Source: Methylobacterium aquaticum (GTDB lineage Bacteria > Pseudomonadota > Alphaproteobacteria > Rhizobiales > Beijerinckiaceae). Taken from it: DNA of 42,142 bases. Below the pieces are notes generated by a model, which worked only from the letters and a program-made list of their open reading frames with translations, was not told the origin of the DNA and searched no databases. The translations under genes and the position numbers were made by a program. Where the stretch lies: positions 1 through 42,142 of the forward strand of contig NZ_LABX01000049.1 of assembly GCF_001043915.1 (NCBI RefSeq), given 5' to 3'. This document shows, in pieces, positions 8,224 through 15,839 of the stretch. The stretch's first letter is position 1. The number at the start of each line of letters is the position of its first letter.

Positions 8224-9662
8224 CGGGAAAACACCGCCATCTGGCTCGGCGCGCCGAAATCGGGATGGATGTCCCCGAGACTTTCGATCTGCACGGCATA
8301 GCCGTGCTCCGCGGCCACGCGCTCCGCCCACTCCCCGAACTCGGCCCGGCTCCACTCGAAGCGGTGATCGGGATGCCGGAACTGCCGCTCGGGCAGGCTC
8401 GGGAACAGGACGTTGTAGTCGCGGTTCGGCGTGGTGACGACGATGGTCGCCGGGCGGGCATCGCCGAACAGGGCGCGTTCGAGATGCGGCAGGCGGTCGG
8501 GCTCGACATGCTCGATCACCTCCACGAGGGCGGCGGCATCGAACCCGCGCAGTCGCGCGTCGCGGTAGATGAGCGAGCCCTGGAGCAGCACCAGCTTGCG
8601 GCGCAGCGCCTCCGGCAGGGACTCGGCCCGGCGTTCGGCCCGGGCGAGTGCGGCACTCGACACCTCGACGCCGGTCACCTGCGCGATCGCCGGGTCGCGG
8701 ATCAGCCGGGCGATCAGCTTGCCGTCGCCGCAACCGAGATCGAGCACACGCTTGGCGGCGCCCTCTGCGCCACGTCCCTGGACGCCGCTTCCTTGGGTCC
8801 CACTTCCCGGGGCCCCGCTCTCGGCGATCACCTGCGCCACGCGGTCGAGGCGCCGCTCGTGCAGGCGCAGCGGCTGCTCGATGCCCGCCTCCCGCTCCTC
8901 CTGCGCGGCGGGATCGAGGATCGCCTCGGGCTCCGCCGCCTCCGCCAGCTGCGCCAGGGCCTGCCGCACCAGGACGCCACGGCGCTTGAGGAAGCGCGAG
9001 ACGATCAGGTCGCGCTCGGGATGGCCCGGAAGCCAGCCCTCGCCGCGGGCAAGCAGCTTCTCCACCTCGTCCTCGCCGACGAAGTAGTGCTTGCGATCGT
9101 CGAGCACCGGCATGAGCACGGTGAGGTGGGTGAGGAGATCGGCGAGCCGCGCGGTGGCGCGGAGCCTCACCGTGACGTAAGGCGCCTCGCCCCAATCCGG
9201 CCGCTCGGGATCGAGCGGATGGCGCGTCACCTCGACCGCGTAGCCGAGGGGCGCGAACAGCCGCTCCACGAGGTCGGACCGCCCGCGCACCGGCAGCGGC
9301 GCAACGGTCACGTCGAGCGGGATCTCGGCCTCGGCAAGGGCGGGGCGCTCCTTGCTGCGCCCGCCCATGGCGGCGCCGAGGCAGCGGCCGATGGCGACGC
9401 TCAGGAACGACGAGGCGGCGTAGGGCCGATCGTTGACGTAGTGGTCGAGCAGGCCCTCGCCCCCTGCGCTGCCCCGCACCAGGGCGATCGGGTCGATGTC
9501 GAGGGTCAGCACGAACTCGCAGCGCGCCTCCGTCGCCTCCGGGTAGAGCATCACGGCCCGGCCGAAGCCGAGATCGAGGTCCTGCGTCCGGTGCGGGTTC
9601 TTGTGGAGCAGGAAGCCGAGGTCGGTGGCGGGCCGATGCGTGGTCGCGACGGAGAGAAACAC
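8220..9662 (-). CDS. hen1: 3'-terminal RNA ribose 2'-O-methyltransferase Hen1
   Basis: 480 aa from a GTG at 9662, preceded by AGGA. This start gives the family N-terminus (FLSVATTHRPATDLGFLLHK); the ATG at 9728 would add 22 atypical residues. The N-terminal half (1 to about 245) is the Hen1-specific domain that, in characterised bacteria, binds and activates the Pnkp ligase. The C-terminal half is a SAM methyltransferase with DLGCGDGK (308-315) and the metal-binding EVIEH (Glu381, Glu384, His385) plus downstream histidines in RHPDHRFEW (429-437). It adds a 2'-O-methyl group to the 3' end of cleaved RNA so that the repaired junction resists re-cleavage. A Gly/Ser/Gln linker (about 282-301) joins the halves. 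It is the first gene of the hen1-pnkp operon. Confidence 0.95.
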   Translation of the reverse strand: MFLSVATTHRPATDLGFLLHKNPHRTQDLDLGFGRAVMLYPEATEARCEFVLTLDIDPIALVRGSAGGEGLLDHYVNDRPYAASSFLSVAIGRCLGAAMGGRSKERPALAEAEIPLDVTVAPLPVRGRSDLVERLFAPLGYAVEVTRHPLDPERPDWGEAPYVTVRLRATARLADLLTHLTVLMPVLDDRKHYFVGEDEVEKLLARGEGWLPGHPERDLIVSRFLKRRGVLVRQALAQLAEAAEPEAILDPAAQEEREAGIEQPLRLHERRLDRVAQVIAESGAPGSGTQGSGVQGRGAEGAAKRVLDLGCGDGKLIARLIRDPAIAQVTGVEVSSAALARAERRAESLPEALRRKLVLLQGSLIYRDARLRGFDAAALVEVIEHVEPDRLPHLERALFGDARPATIVVTTPNRDYNVLFPSLPERQFRHPDHRFEWSRAEFGEWAERVAAEHGYAVQIESLGDIHPDFGAPSQMAVFSR

Positions 9663-9977
9663 GAGAGAGGATCCTGACGGACGAGGGCGGGTCAGAGAGC
9701 GGGCCGACATGCGGGAGGAGGCACGCATCGAACGCCGCCTGTCCAGAGGCTCGGCATTCCGCCGCGGGACCGCCGCCGGCCCTTCCTCGGCCGGATGGCG
9801 CCGTCGGGCCGCGATCCCCCCAGAATGCTTCGCTCACGCCAGCCGCGACGACGCCATCGCTCGGCGGCGCGGCGACCGTCGCCGATACCAACGACCGACG
9901 ATGCTGACGCATCGATTCGCTCCCGGGCAGGCCCGGCACCAACGGTCGTTGTCTTTCGACCGTTGGTTTGAGACGTC
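9663..9977. other. Intergenic region upstream of hen1
   Basis: 315 bp between hen1 and the orphan RND adaptor, both on the minus strand. It contains the palindrome at 9938-9967 and presumably the hen1 promoter, though no convincing -35/-10 pair is visible. No associated regulator gene (RtcR type) is seen nearby. Confidence 0.55.
9938..9967. repeat. Palindromic element, copy 1
   Basis: A perfect 11-bp inverted repeat, ACCAACGGTCG (9938-9948) and CGACCGTTGGT (9957-9967), with an 8-nt loop TTGTCTTT. It lies 10 bp beyond the stop codon of the minus-strand adaptor gene. A near-identical element follows the cyclase gene at 15810-15838. It could be a dispersed extragenic palindrome, a transcript-end hairpin or a protein site. 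Confidence 0.8.
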
Positions 9978-10886
9978 TCAGTTCCGCTTTCGAGGCTCGG
10001 CGATCTCGACGGGTCGGGCGGCATCCCCCTCCCGCAGGAACGGGGCGGCGCGCACGATCACGCGGTCATTCTCCGAGAGCCCAGACCGAATCTCGATCTC
10101 GTCCTCGGAGAAGAGACCGATCCCGACCGGACGCACTTCGACGCTGTGACCGGTGGACACGTACACGGCAGGGCCGTCCGGGCCGCGCACCAGGGCGGAG
10201 AACGGGATGGCGATCCCGCAGCTCTCACCGACCTGCACCGTACCCCGCGCGAACAACCCGAGCCGGATACCGTCCGCGGACGCGAGCTGGATGCGGACCT
10301 GGCCGAGCTGCGTGGCCGGATCGGCCACCGGCGAGACGAGGCGAATCTTGCCCTTGAGAGGACTCAGCCCGATCGGCTTGACGCTCACGCCCTGGCCCGG
10401 AGCGAGGCGTTCGAGCTTGGCGAGCGGTGCCTCGGCCGCGAGATCCACCTCGCCCTGGGCCGCGATGACGAAGAGCGGATCGCGTCGGGCCGGAGCGGGT
10501 GCCCCCACCGTCGCCGTGCTGCGCCCGATCAGGCCGGAGACCGGTGCGCGCAAGGTCGTCGGACCGCCCGGCTGACCATCCTCGGGCGAGAGCTGGGCGA
10601 GGGCCTGCCCGGCCCGCACCTCGTCCAGGGCCTTGACGTAGACCTGGGTCACCCGCAGCCCGTCCCGGTCCGGGCGGATCTGCACCTCCTGGCGCGGCAC
10701 CAGCACTCCGGTCACGTCGACCTGATCGGAGAAGCAGCGGATCTTGGCGCGAGCCACGCTGACCATGGGGCCGGCTGGCCGGGCCGGTGCCGCGTTCTTC
10801 GCCTCGTCGCTCTCCGCCGCGGCGGCAAGCCCCGGCGCGATCAGCAGGCAGGCCGCGAGCAGCCTCGGAAAGATGGGTTGCCTCAC
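9978..10886 (-). CDS. RND efflux periplasmic adaptor (HlyD/AcrA-like), orphan
   Basis: 302 aa from a GTG at 10886 (GGGGAG upstream). There is a signal peptide in residues 1-23 (LLAACLLIAPGLAAAAES). The biotinyl-lipoyl-like half-motifs flank a very short hairpin (LRVTQVYVKALDEVRAGQALAQLS and TLRAPVSGLIGRSTATVGAP), followed by a beta-barrel region and a membrane-proximal domain (GIAIPFSALVRG). It is paralogous to the adaptor at 28529-29443. Both share an ARxxCFxDxVxxTG motif after the signal and an SCG motif near residue 225, so two conserved cysteines could pair in the periplasm. No RND pump adjoins this copy. The only neighbour on this strand is the AsmA-like gene 55 bp upstream, with which it probably forms an operon. 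Confidence 0.85.
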   Translation of the reverse strand: MRQPIFPRLLAACLLIAPGLAAAAESDEAKNAAPARPAGPMVSVARAKIRCFSDQVDVTGVLVPRQEVQIRPDRDGLRVTQVYVKALDEVRAGQALAQLSPEDGQPGGPTTLRAPVSGLIGRSTATVGAPAPARRDPLFVIAAQGEVDLAAEAPLAKLERLAPGQGVSVKPIGLSPLKGKIRLVSPVADPATQLGQVRIQLASADGIRLGLFARGTVQVGESCGIAIPFSALVRGPDGPAVYVSTGHSVEVRPVGIGLFSEDEIEIRSGLSENDRVIVRAAPFLREGDAARPVEIAEPRKRN

Positions 10887-10941
10887 GCCTCGTCCACTCC
10901 CCTGTCGGCCGGGCCTGCGACCCGCCAGCGTCGATCCACGA

Positions 10942-12672
10942 TTACGGTCGCCCTTGGCGACGGGAGGATGGCGGCTGGCCGGCGCCCTCCCGCGGCATCA
11001 GCATGTCGAGGAGGCCGCCGACGCCGCCGTTCCGGCCCCCCAGGAGGTCGGTGCCGACCGATTCGAGCCCCCGCACCAATTGTCCATCGGTCATCAGCCC
11101 GGCGAGGTCCACGTGGATCTGCGGGGCGTCCCAGGCGCCATTGATGATCACCGGCACGCTCACGTCCAGCCCGCGGGGCAGAGCGCGCGCCGCGGACCGG
11201 GACAGGCGCGGCGCGATCCGGAAGGACAGGCTGCGCTCGCCGAAATCGATCGTGCCGCTGCCGCCCGCCGTCACGAGGGGGCCCGCGAAGGCAAGCTCCT
11301 CGGTGGTGGCACGGCCGTCCTGGATCTGGACGCGCAGCGAGAGCCGATCGAAGGCGGTGGTGTCGGCCGCGGAGACCCGCGCGGCCATGGATTGCACCAC
11401 GCCCGGAATGTCGATGCCGACGAGGCGCCCATTCTCCAAAAGGAGCGCCGCCTTGCCGGCGAGGCTGCGGCGGATGGCGGCCCCGTCCCGTCCCTCGCCG
11501 CGCAGGTCGAGGGTCGCGCTCGCGGTGCCGTCGAGCAGGGCGAAGCCGGCCAGATCGGACAGGAGCGGCAGGGCCCGGGCCCGGGCCAGTTCGAGCGTCA
11601 GCGCATGGCGCGGCGCGTCCTCCGGGGCGGCCGGAAGCGTGGTGGTGAGGCGGCCCCGGACCTGACCGCCCTGGAGGCCCGCCTGCGCGAGCGTCGCATC
11701 GACGGTGCCGTCGGCGAGTCGCAGGTCGAGGTCGAGGTCGGCGAGGCGGGTCTGACCGACGGCGAGGGACGTCGCCCGGAGCCGGACCCGCCCGTCGAAG
11801 AGGCGGAGGATCGACAGGTCCGGCAGGCGATCGGTGGCCGCCTGTGTCCCGAGGGACAGCGCGTCGAAGGCGAGATCGAGCCGCACGAAGGGCTTCCGGG
11901 CGAGGTCGACGAGAACGCCGCCGGTGAACCGATCCGGGCCGAGGCTGCCCGTGAGGCGCGCCAGGGTGAGGGCCGCGCCCGAGAGGGTGGCGTCGGCGGT
12001 GCCGACGAGCGGCGCACCGGCGATCTCCGGCGCCCGGCACGTGAAGGCGATCGCCACCGGGTTCTCCGCCGCCGGCGCACCGTCCGTGGGCGCCACGGTG
12101 AGGTCGCAGGTGCCGCGCGTGCTGCCGGCTCGGCCCGAGAGCGTGACGGCGTGGCCGTCGCCTCTCGGCTCCACGGCGGCGGAGATCCCGTCGATGGCCG
12201 CGACGGTGCGCCCGGCCTCCGTCAGGCCGAGGCTGCCGTCACGCACCGCGATGCGCCGGGGCCGCGGGCCGAGGGAGGGAGAGGCAGAGGATGGGGCGGC
12301 CGCGGCGTCGGGCAGCGGTCCGGTTCCGCGCCACCATTGCGCCGGCCATTGCAGGGCCGGGCGGACGATCTCCACCCGGTCCGCCTCGCCCGCGAGGAGG
12401 CCGCCCACCGTCCCGTCGAGCCGCATGGCCGCGATCGCGAGGCTCGTCCGCCCGGCCGGTCCGAGATCCGTCTCCGTCGCGAGATCGCGCAAGGTCACGC
12501 CGGCCGGCCAGACCGAGAGCGCGGCCCCGCCCACCGACCAGGCGCGCCCGGTCGCCGCCTCGAGGCGTGCGACGGCGATCCGCACGATCAGCCGCTCGCC
12601 CGCCAGGACGAGTGCGCTGGTGCCGACGACGACGGCGGCGGCGAGAGCGAGCAGGAGCGTGCGACGTGTCAT
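10942..12672 (-). CDS. AsmA family protein
   Basis: 576 aa, near the length of E. coli AsmA. The ATG at 12672 gives a charged start and one N-terminal membrane anchor (LLLALAAAVVVGTSALVLAG). The rest is a long periplasmic beta-rich region typical of AsmA/TamB-like proteins, with the characteristic repeat of short amphipathic strands, a middle DGTASATLDLRGEG segment and a C-terminal part (RATTEELAFAGPLVTAGGSG, then SVPVIINGAWDAPQIHVDL near residues 525-545). Such proteins are thought to bridge inner and outer membranes and affect lipid delivery or outer membrane assembly. It is divergent from the caspase gene and lies upstream of the orphan RND adaptor. The frame is open further 5', but those codons lie in the intergenic region. 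Confidence 0.85.
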   Translation of the reverse strand: MTRRTLLLALAAAVVVGTSALVLAGERLIVRIAVARLEAATGRAWSVGGAALSVWPAGVTLRDLATETDLGPAGRTSLAIAAMRLDGTVGGLLAGEADRVEIVRPALQWPAQWWRGTGPLPDAAAAPSSASPSLGPRPRRIAVRDGSLGLTEAGRTVAAIDGISAAVEPRGDGHAVTLSGRAGSTRGTCDLTVAPTDGAPAAENPVAIAFTCRAPEIAGAPLVGTADATLSGAALTLARLTGSLGPDRFTGGVLVDLARKPFVRLDLAFDALSLGTQAATDRLPDLSILRLFDGRVRLRATSLAVGQTRLADLDLDLRLADGTVDATLAQAGLQGGQVRGRLTTTLPAAPEDAPRHALTLELARARALPLLSDLAGFALLDGTASATLDLRGEGRDGAAIRRSLAGKAALLLENGRLVGIDIPGVVQSMAARVSAADTTAFDRLSLRVQIQDGRATTEELAFAGPLVTAGGSGTIDFGERSLSFRIAPRLSRSAARALPRGLDVSVPVIINGAWDAPQIHVDLAGLMTDGQLVRGLESVGTDLLGGRNGGVGGLLDMLMPREGAGQPPSSRRQGRP

Positions 12673-13009
12673 GGTCCAGTCAGCAACCTTCGAGCGCTCG
12701 CATGCGGGACAAGACCGCAAATGCCGAGCGAAATCAATCGGCGGTCTGGCCGATCGACAGACGGCGCAAGACGGCGGGCCCCGCCGTGACGCGGGATGGT
12801 CTGCGACGGCGCAGACGCGACGTCTCCCGCGAAGTCTCCGGGGCAGATCGCGCCAGTCGAGGGATGCCGGCGGCGGCGCCCCGGATTCCGCGATCTCTGG
12901 CCCGCGACTCGCCGCGGGAGGCGGCGGACCGAAATTCCTGCGTCGAGAGCTGTCGCGCGGTGCGCGTCGGCACTTGCTCGGAGTGGCGGCAGAGATGTAC
13001 TTTGGCGCC
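12673..13009. other. Divergent intergenic region, asmA-like / caspase
   Basis: 337 bp between two divergently transcribed genes, so it must hold both promoters. I see no clear sigma-70 pair and no convincing small gene. GGAG at 12980-12983 lies 11 bp before an ATG at 12995 that would extend the caspase by five residues. Confidence 0.55.
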
Positions 13010-15496
13010 ATGAAACGGACGCTGCCTGCCCTTCTCACTCTCTCGCTCACGGTGTGGGCCACCGCGGCCGTTTCCGGGCCGGGGGACAAACGCATCGCCC
13101 TCGTGATCGGCAATGCCGCCTACGAGAGCTTCGGCCGCCTCGCCAATCCGGGCAACGACGCCGACGACATCGCGTCGGTGCTGCGCCGGCTCGGCTTCGA
13201 TGTCGTGGACGGACGGGACCTGTCGCGGCGCGACATGGACCGCAAGCTGGCCCAGTTCTCCCGCGTCGCGCACGATGCCGACACGGCGCTGGTCTATTAT
13301 GCCGGCCACGGCTTGCAGTACCAGGGCCAGAACTACCTCGTCCCGACCGACGCGCAGCTCAAGGACGGGTTCGACGTCCCGTTCGAGACCATCCCGGTCG
13401 AGAGCGTGATCGGCGCGCTCGACAGCGCCAAGGGCGCCCGCATCCTGATCCTGGATGCCTGCCGCGACCTGCCGCTCAAGGATACCGGCCGGCGCGACAG
13501 CGCGAACGGCCCGGGCCTCGCGAGCGTGGTCGGCCGCAAGGGCCTGATCATGGCCTACGCCACCCAGGCCAACAACGTCGCGTTCGACGGCACCGGCCGC
13601 AACAGCTTCTACGCCGCCGCCCTGATCAAGACGATGGCCGAACCCGGCCTCGAAGTCGGGCAGGTGTTCCAGCGCGTCGCGATGTCGGTCTCGACCGCCA
13701 CCAGCGGCCGCCAATTGCCGGAGGTGACCCGCTCCTATCCGGGCGAGGTCTATCTGAACCGCGACGAGACCGACTTCCAGGCGTGGAGCCGCCTGCGTGG
13801 CAGCAACCAGATCGCCGAGCTGCGCAACTTCGCCGCCAAGTACACCACCAGCTTCCTGAGGGACGACGCCCTCGCGCGCATCAGGACCCTCGAGGAGCAG
13901 GGCCGGGCGGTCGCGCAACCCGTCATCGACGGGACCCTCGCCCGCGAGGAGAAGCGCGCGGCGGACGAGCGAATCGCCGCGGCGAAGCTCGACGAGGAGC
14001 AGCGCCAGCGCGAGAAGGCGCGACTGGCCGACGACAAGGCCCGCCGGGAGGAGAACGAACGCCGGGACGCCGAGCAGGTCCGGCTCGCCGCCCAGCGCAA
14101 GGAGGAGGAGCGCCTCGCGGCGCTTCGCAAGGCCGAGGAGGACCGGCAAGCGGCGCTCCGGGCCGACGTCGCCGCGCGCGAGGCGGAAGACCGGCGCCTG
14201 GCCGCGCTGGCGGTCCAGGAGGCCGAGCGTCAGGAAATCGCGCGTCAGGAGCAGAAGCGCCGCGACGAGGAGAATGCCAAGGTCGCCGCGGCGGCCGAAG
14301 CCGAGCGCCGCGAGGAGATGGCTCGCCTGGAGCGGGTCCGGCGCGAGGAGGAGGCCCGCCTCGCCGCGCGCCGCGACGAGGACCAGCGCGTCAACGTCAA
14401 GCTCGCGATGCTGGAGACCCCGAAGATCGAGGACGCGAAGGCGGATGCCGTCAAGGCCGAGATCACGGCCGAAGCGGCCAAGGTCGTCGAGCCCGTCGCG
14501 CCGTCCGAAACCGCCAAGCCCGTGGAAACCGCCAAGCCCGTGGAAACCGCCAAGCCCGTGGAAACCGCCAAGGCGCCCGAGACCGTCAAGGCGTCCGAGA
14601 CCGCCAAGCCCTCAGAGGGGCCGGCGATCGCCTATGCCAGCCTGTCGGTCAAGGACGAGGTCCCGGCCACCACCGCGGCCCTGGATGCGACCGCGCCCGT
14701 CAACCAGGACCGGACCATTCGCGCCGTCCAGGACCGCCTGAACGCCCTCGGCTGCTACAACGAGAAGCCCGAGGCGAGCTGGGGCAAGCACTCGATGGAG
14801 GCGCTGGAGCGCTTCTACCGCGTGACCCAGGCGGGCGACGCGGCCCGGCCGGGCTTGACGCGTGCGGTCAAGATCGTCTCGCACATGCCCGACCAGTCGA
14901 CGCTCGACATGCTGAACGGCTATAGCGGCCGTGTCTGTCCTGTCGTCTGCCCGACCGGCACCGAGCAGAAGGGCGATGCCTGCGTGCGGGTCTCCTGTCC
15001 GCCCGGCCTCACGCTCGACGGCGACCAGTGCCGTCCTACGGTGAAACCGCAGCGCGCCAGCCTGCCAACCGCGACCCCGCGACCGGTCAAGGTGGTGAGG
15101 CCGGAGCCGGAACCGGAGCCGGAGCGCCCCCGGAAGGCGGCGGCGCCCGTCAAGGAGCCCCGCATCAAACGCGCTGCCTTGCCCGAGCCGGAGCCTGTGA
15201 AGGTCAGGCCGCCGGCCCACAAGCCTCCGGCGCCGAAGCCCCCGGTGGCCAAGCTCCCGGTGGCCAAGCCTCCCGTCCAGGAGACCCCGCGCCCGGTCCG
15301 GGCGGCGGCCCGCCCGATGGTGAAGCCGAAGGTGACGATCGTGGAGCCGATCCGCGCCCGCGCGCGGGTCCCGGCCCTCGCCCGTCCCAGCTACAGCCCG
15401 GCCCCAGCGACCAGCACGGCGTCGAGCTACGGCGGTGGGTCGAGCTACGGCGCGACCGAGATCGGCGCCTCGCGCTTCATGGGCCGGATGCCCTGA
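13010..15496 (+). CDS. Secreted caspase-like protease (peptidase C14) with coiled coil and C-terminal envelope region
   Basis: 828 aa with a signal peptide in residues 1-22. The caspase p20-like domain (about 26-255) has the intact His/Cys dyad: YYAGHG with His100 and LILDACRD with Cys151. RIALVIGNAAY is the usual first strand. Then come a long Glu/Arg/Ala-rich coiled coil (about 290-465), a Lys/Pro/Glu-Thr-Ala linker built from 18-bp tandem repeats, a peptidoglycan-binding-like helical segment (DRTIRAVQDRLNALGCY, about 565-625), a Cys-rich stretch with PVVCPTG and RVSCPPG (four cysteines within about 30 residues), and a Pro/Lys-rich tail. An in-frame ATG at 12995 has the better-placed GGAG and may be the true start. 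Transcription probably ends at the strong terminator at 15518. Substrate unknown; caspase-fold proteases usually cut after Arg/Lys or Asp. Confidence 0.9.
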   Translation: MKRTLPALLTLSLTVWATAAVSGPGDKRIALVIGNAAYESFGRLANPGNDADDIASVLRRLGFDVVDGRDLSRRDMDRKLAQFSRVAHDADTALVYYAGHGLQYQGQNYLVPTDAQLKDGFDVPFETIPVESVIGALDSAKGARILILDACRDLPLKDTGRRDSANGPGLASVVGRKGLIMAYATQANNVAFDGTGRNSFYAAALIKTMAEPGLEVGQVFQRVAMSVSTATSGRQLPEVTRSYPGEVYLNRDETDFQAWSRLRGSNQIAELRNFAAKYTTSFLRDDALARIRTLEEQGRAVAQPVIDGTLAREEKRAADERIAAAKLDEEQRQREKARLADDKARREENERRDAEQVRLAAQRKEEERLAALRKAEEDRQAALRADVAAREAEDRRLAALAVQEAERQEIARQEQKRRDEENAKVAAAAEAERREEMARLERVRREEEARLAARRDEDQRVNVKLAMLETPKIEDAKADAVKAEITAEAAKVVEPVAPSETAKPVETAKPVETAKPVETAKAPETVKASETAKPSEGPAIAYASLSVKDEVPATTAALDATAPVNQDRTIRAVQDRLNALGCYNEKPEASWGKHSMEALERFYRVTQAGDAARPGLTRAVKIVSHMPDQSTLDMLNGYSGRVCPVVCPTGTEQKGDACVRVSCPPGLTLDGDQCRPTVKPQRASLPTATPRPVKVVRPEPEPEPERPRKAAAPVKEPRIKRAALPEPEPVKVRPPAHKPPAPKPPVAKLPVAKPPVQETPRPVRAAARPMVKPKVTIVEPIRARARVPALARPSYSPAPATSTASSYGGGSSYGATEIGASRFMGRMP
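14507..14572 (+). repeat. 18-bp tandem repeat inside caspase gene
   Basis: Three copies of an 18-bp unit (14507-14524, 14525-14542, 14543-14560) and a partial fourth encode ETAKPV repeats in the linker after the coiled coil. Perfect copies suggest recent slippage and possible length variation between strains. Confidence 0.85.
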
Positions 15497-15517
15497 CGGG
15501 GCTACCACGGTCCTGAC

Positions 15518-15558
15518 GACGAAAAAGGCCGGTCCCCGCGGGACCGGCCTTTTTCGTC
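15518..15558. terminator. Strong bidirectional intrinsic terminator
   Basis: A perfect 19-bp inverted repeat (15518-15536 and 15540-15558) with a 3-nt loop. It has a GC-rich core GGCCGGTCCC and flanking A5/T5 runs, so it gives a U-tract in both directions. It starts 21 bp after the caspase stop codon and can also stop transcripts from the convergent cyclase gene. Confidence 0.93.
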
Positions 15559-15809
15559 GGTGCACCGCGCCTGGAGCGATGCGAGATCCGGACGATCGTC
15601 CGGACTGCGCGTCGCAGGCCAGCGCGGTGCCGACCTCGGCCTTCTGACGCAATCTGGCTTGCGTCGGGCGAGGCACGAAAGATCGCAGGGCATTCCAGGC
15701 TCCGGCCGCGCGAATCAGACTGCCGGCCCAAGATCCTCACGCATCAGCGCTTGAATTCTCTCACATTGCCGGGGCCGAGCCAGAGGCTTGGCGAATCTCT
15801 GAGGCCGGA

Positions 15810-15838
15810 ACCAACGGTCGTTTTCGATCACCGTTGGT
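15810..15838. repeat. Palindromic element, copy 2
   Basis: Inverted repeat ACCAACGGT (15810-15818) and ACCGTTGGT (15830-15838) around an 11-nt centre. It is almost the same sequence as the element at 9938-9967 (shared first 13 bases and last 9). It begins 1 bp after the cyclase stop codon, the same relation to its minus-strand gene as copy 1. Confidence 0.8.
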
Positions 15839-15839
15839 A

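Larger units (their letters stand above)
15497..15839. other. Convergent intergenic region, caspase / cyclase
   Basis: 343 bp between convergent genes. It holds the bidirectional terminator at 15518-15558 and the palindrome at 15810-15838. No gene is supported between them. The short open frames have no ribosome-binding site and contain palindromic DNA. Confidence 0.65.

Noticed and set aside
9880..9902. ACCAACGACCGACG considered as a third copy of the palindrome
   Set aside because: It lacks the inverted partner and differs in the core. It only shares the first seven bases.
8224..9942. 5' extension of the Pnkp frame through hen1
   Set aside because: Composition is Arg/Ala/Pro-rich and it overlaps the well-supported hen1 gene. 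The P-loop kinase starts just after 8223.
11834..13009. 5' extension of the caspase frame by 392 codons
   Set aside because: It runs antisense to the AsmA-like gene and through the intergenic region. The signal peptide and caspase fold begin at 13010.
14507..14572. Tandem repeats considered as a CRISPR array
   Set aside because: The repeats are contiguous, 18 bp, in frame and without spacers. They encode a protein linker.
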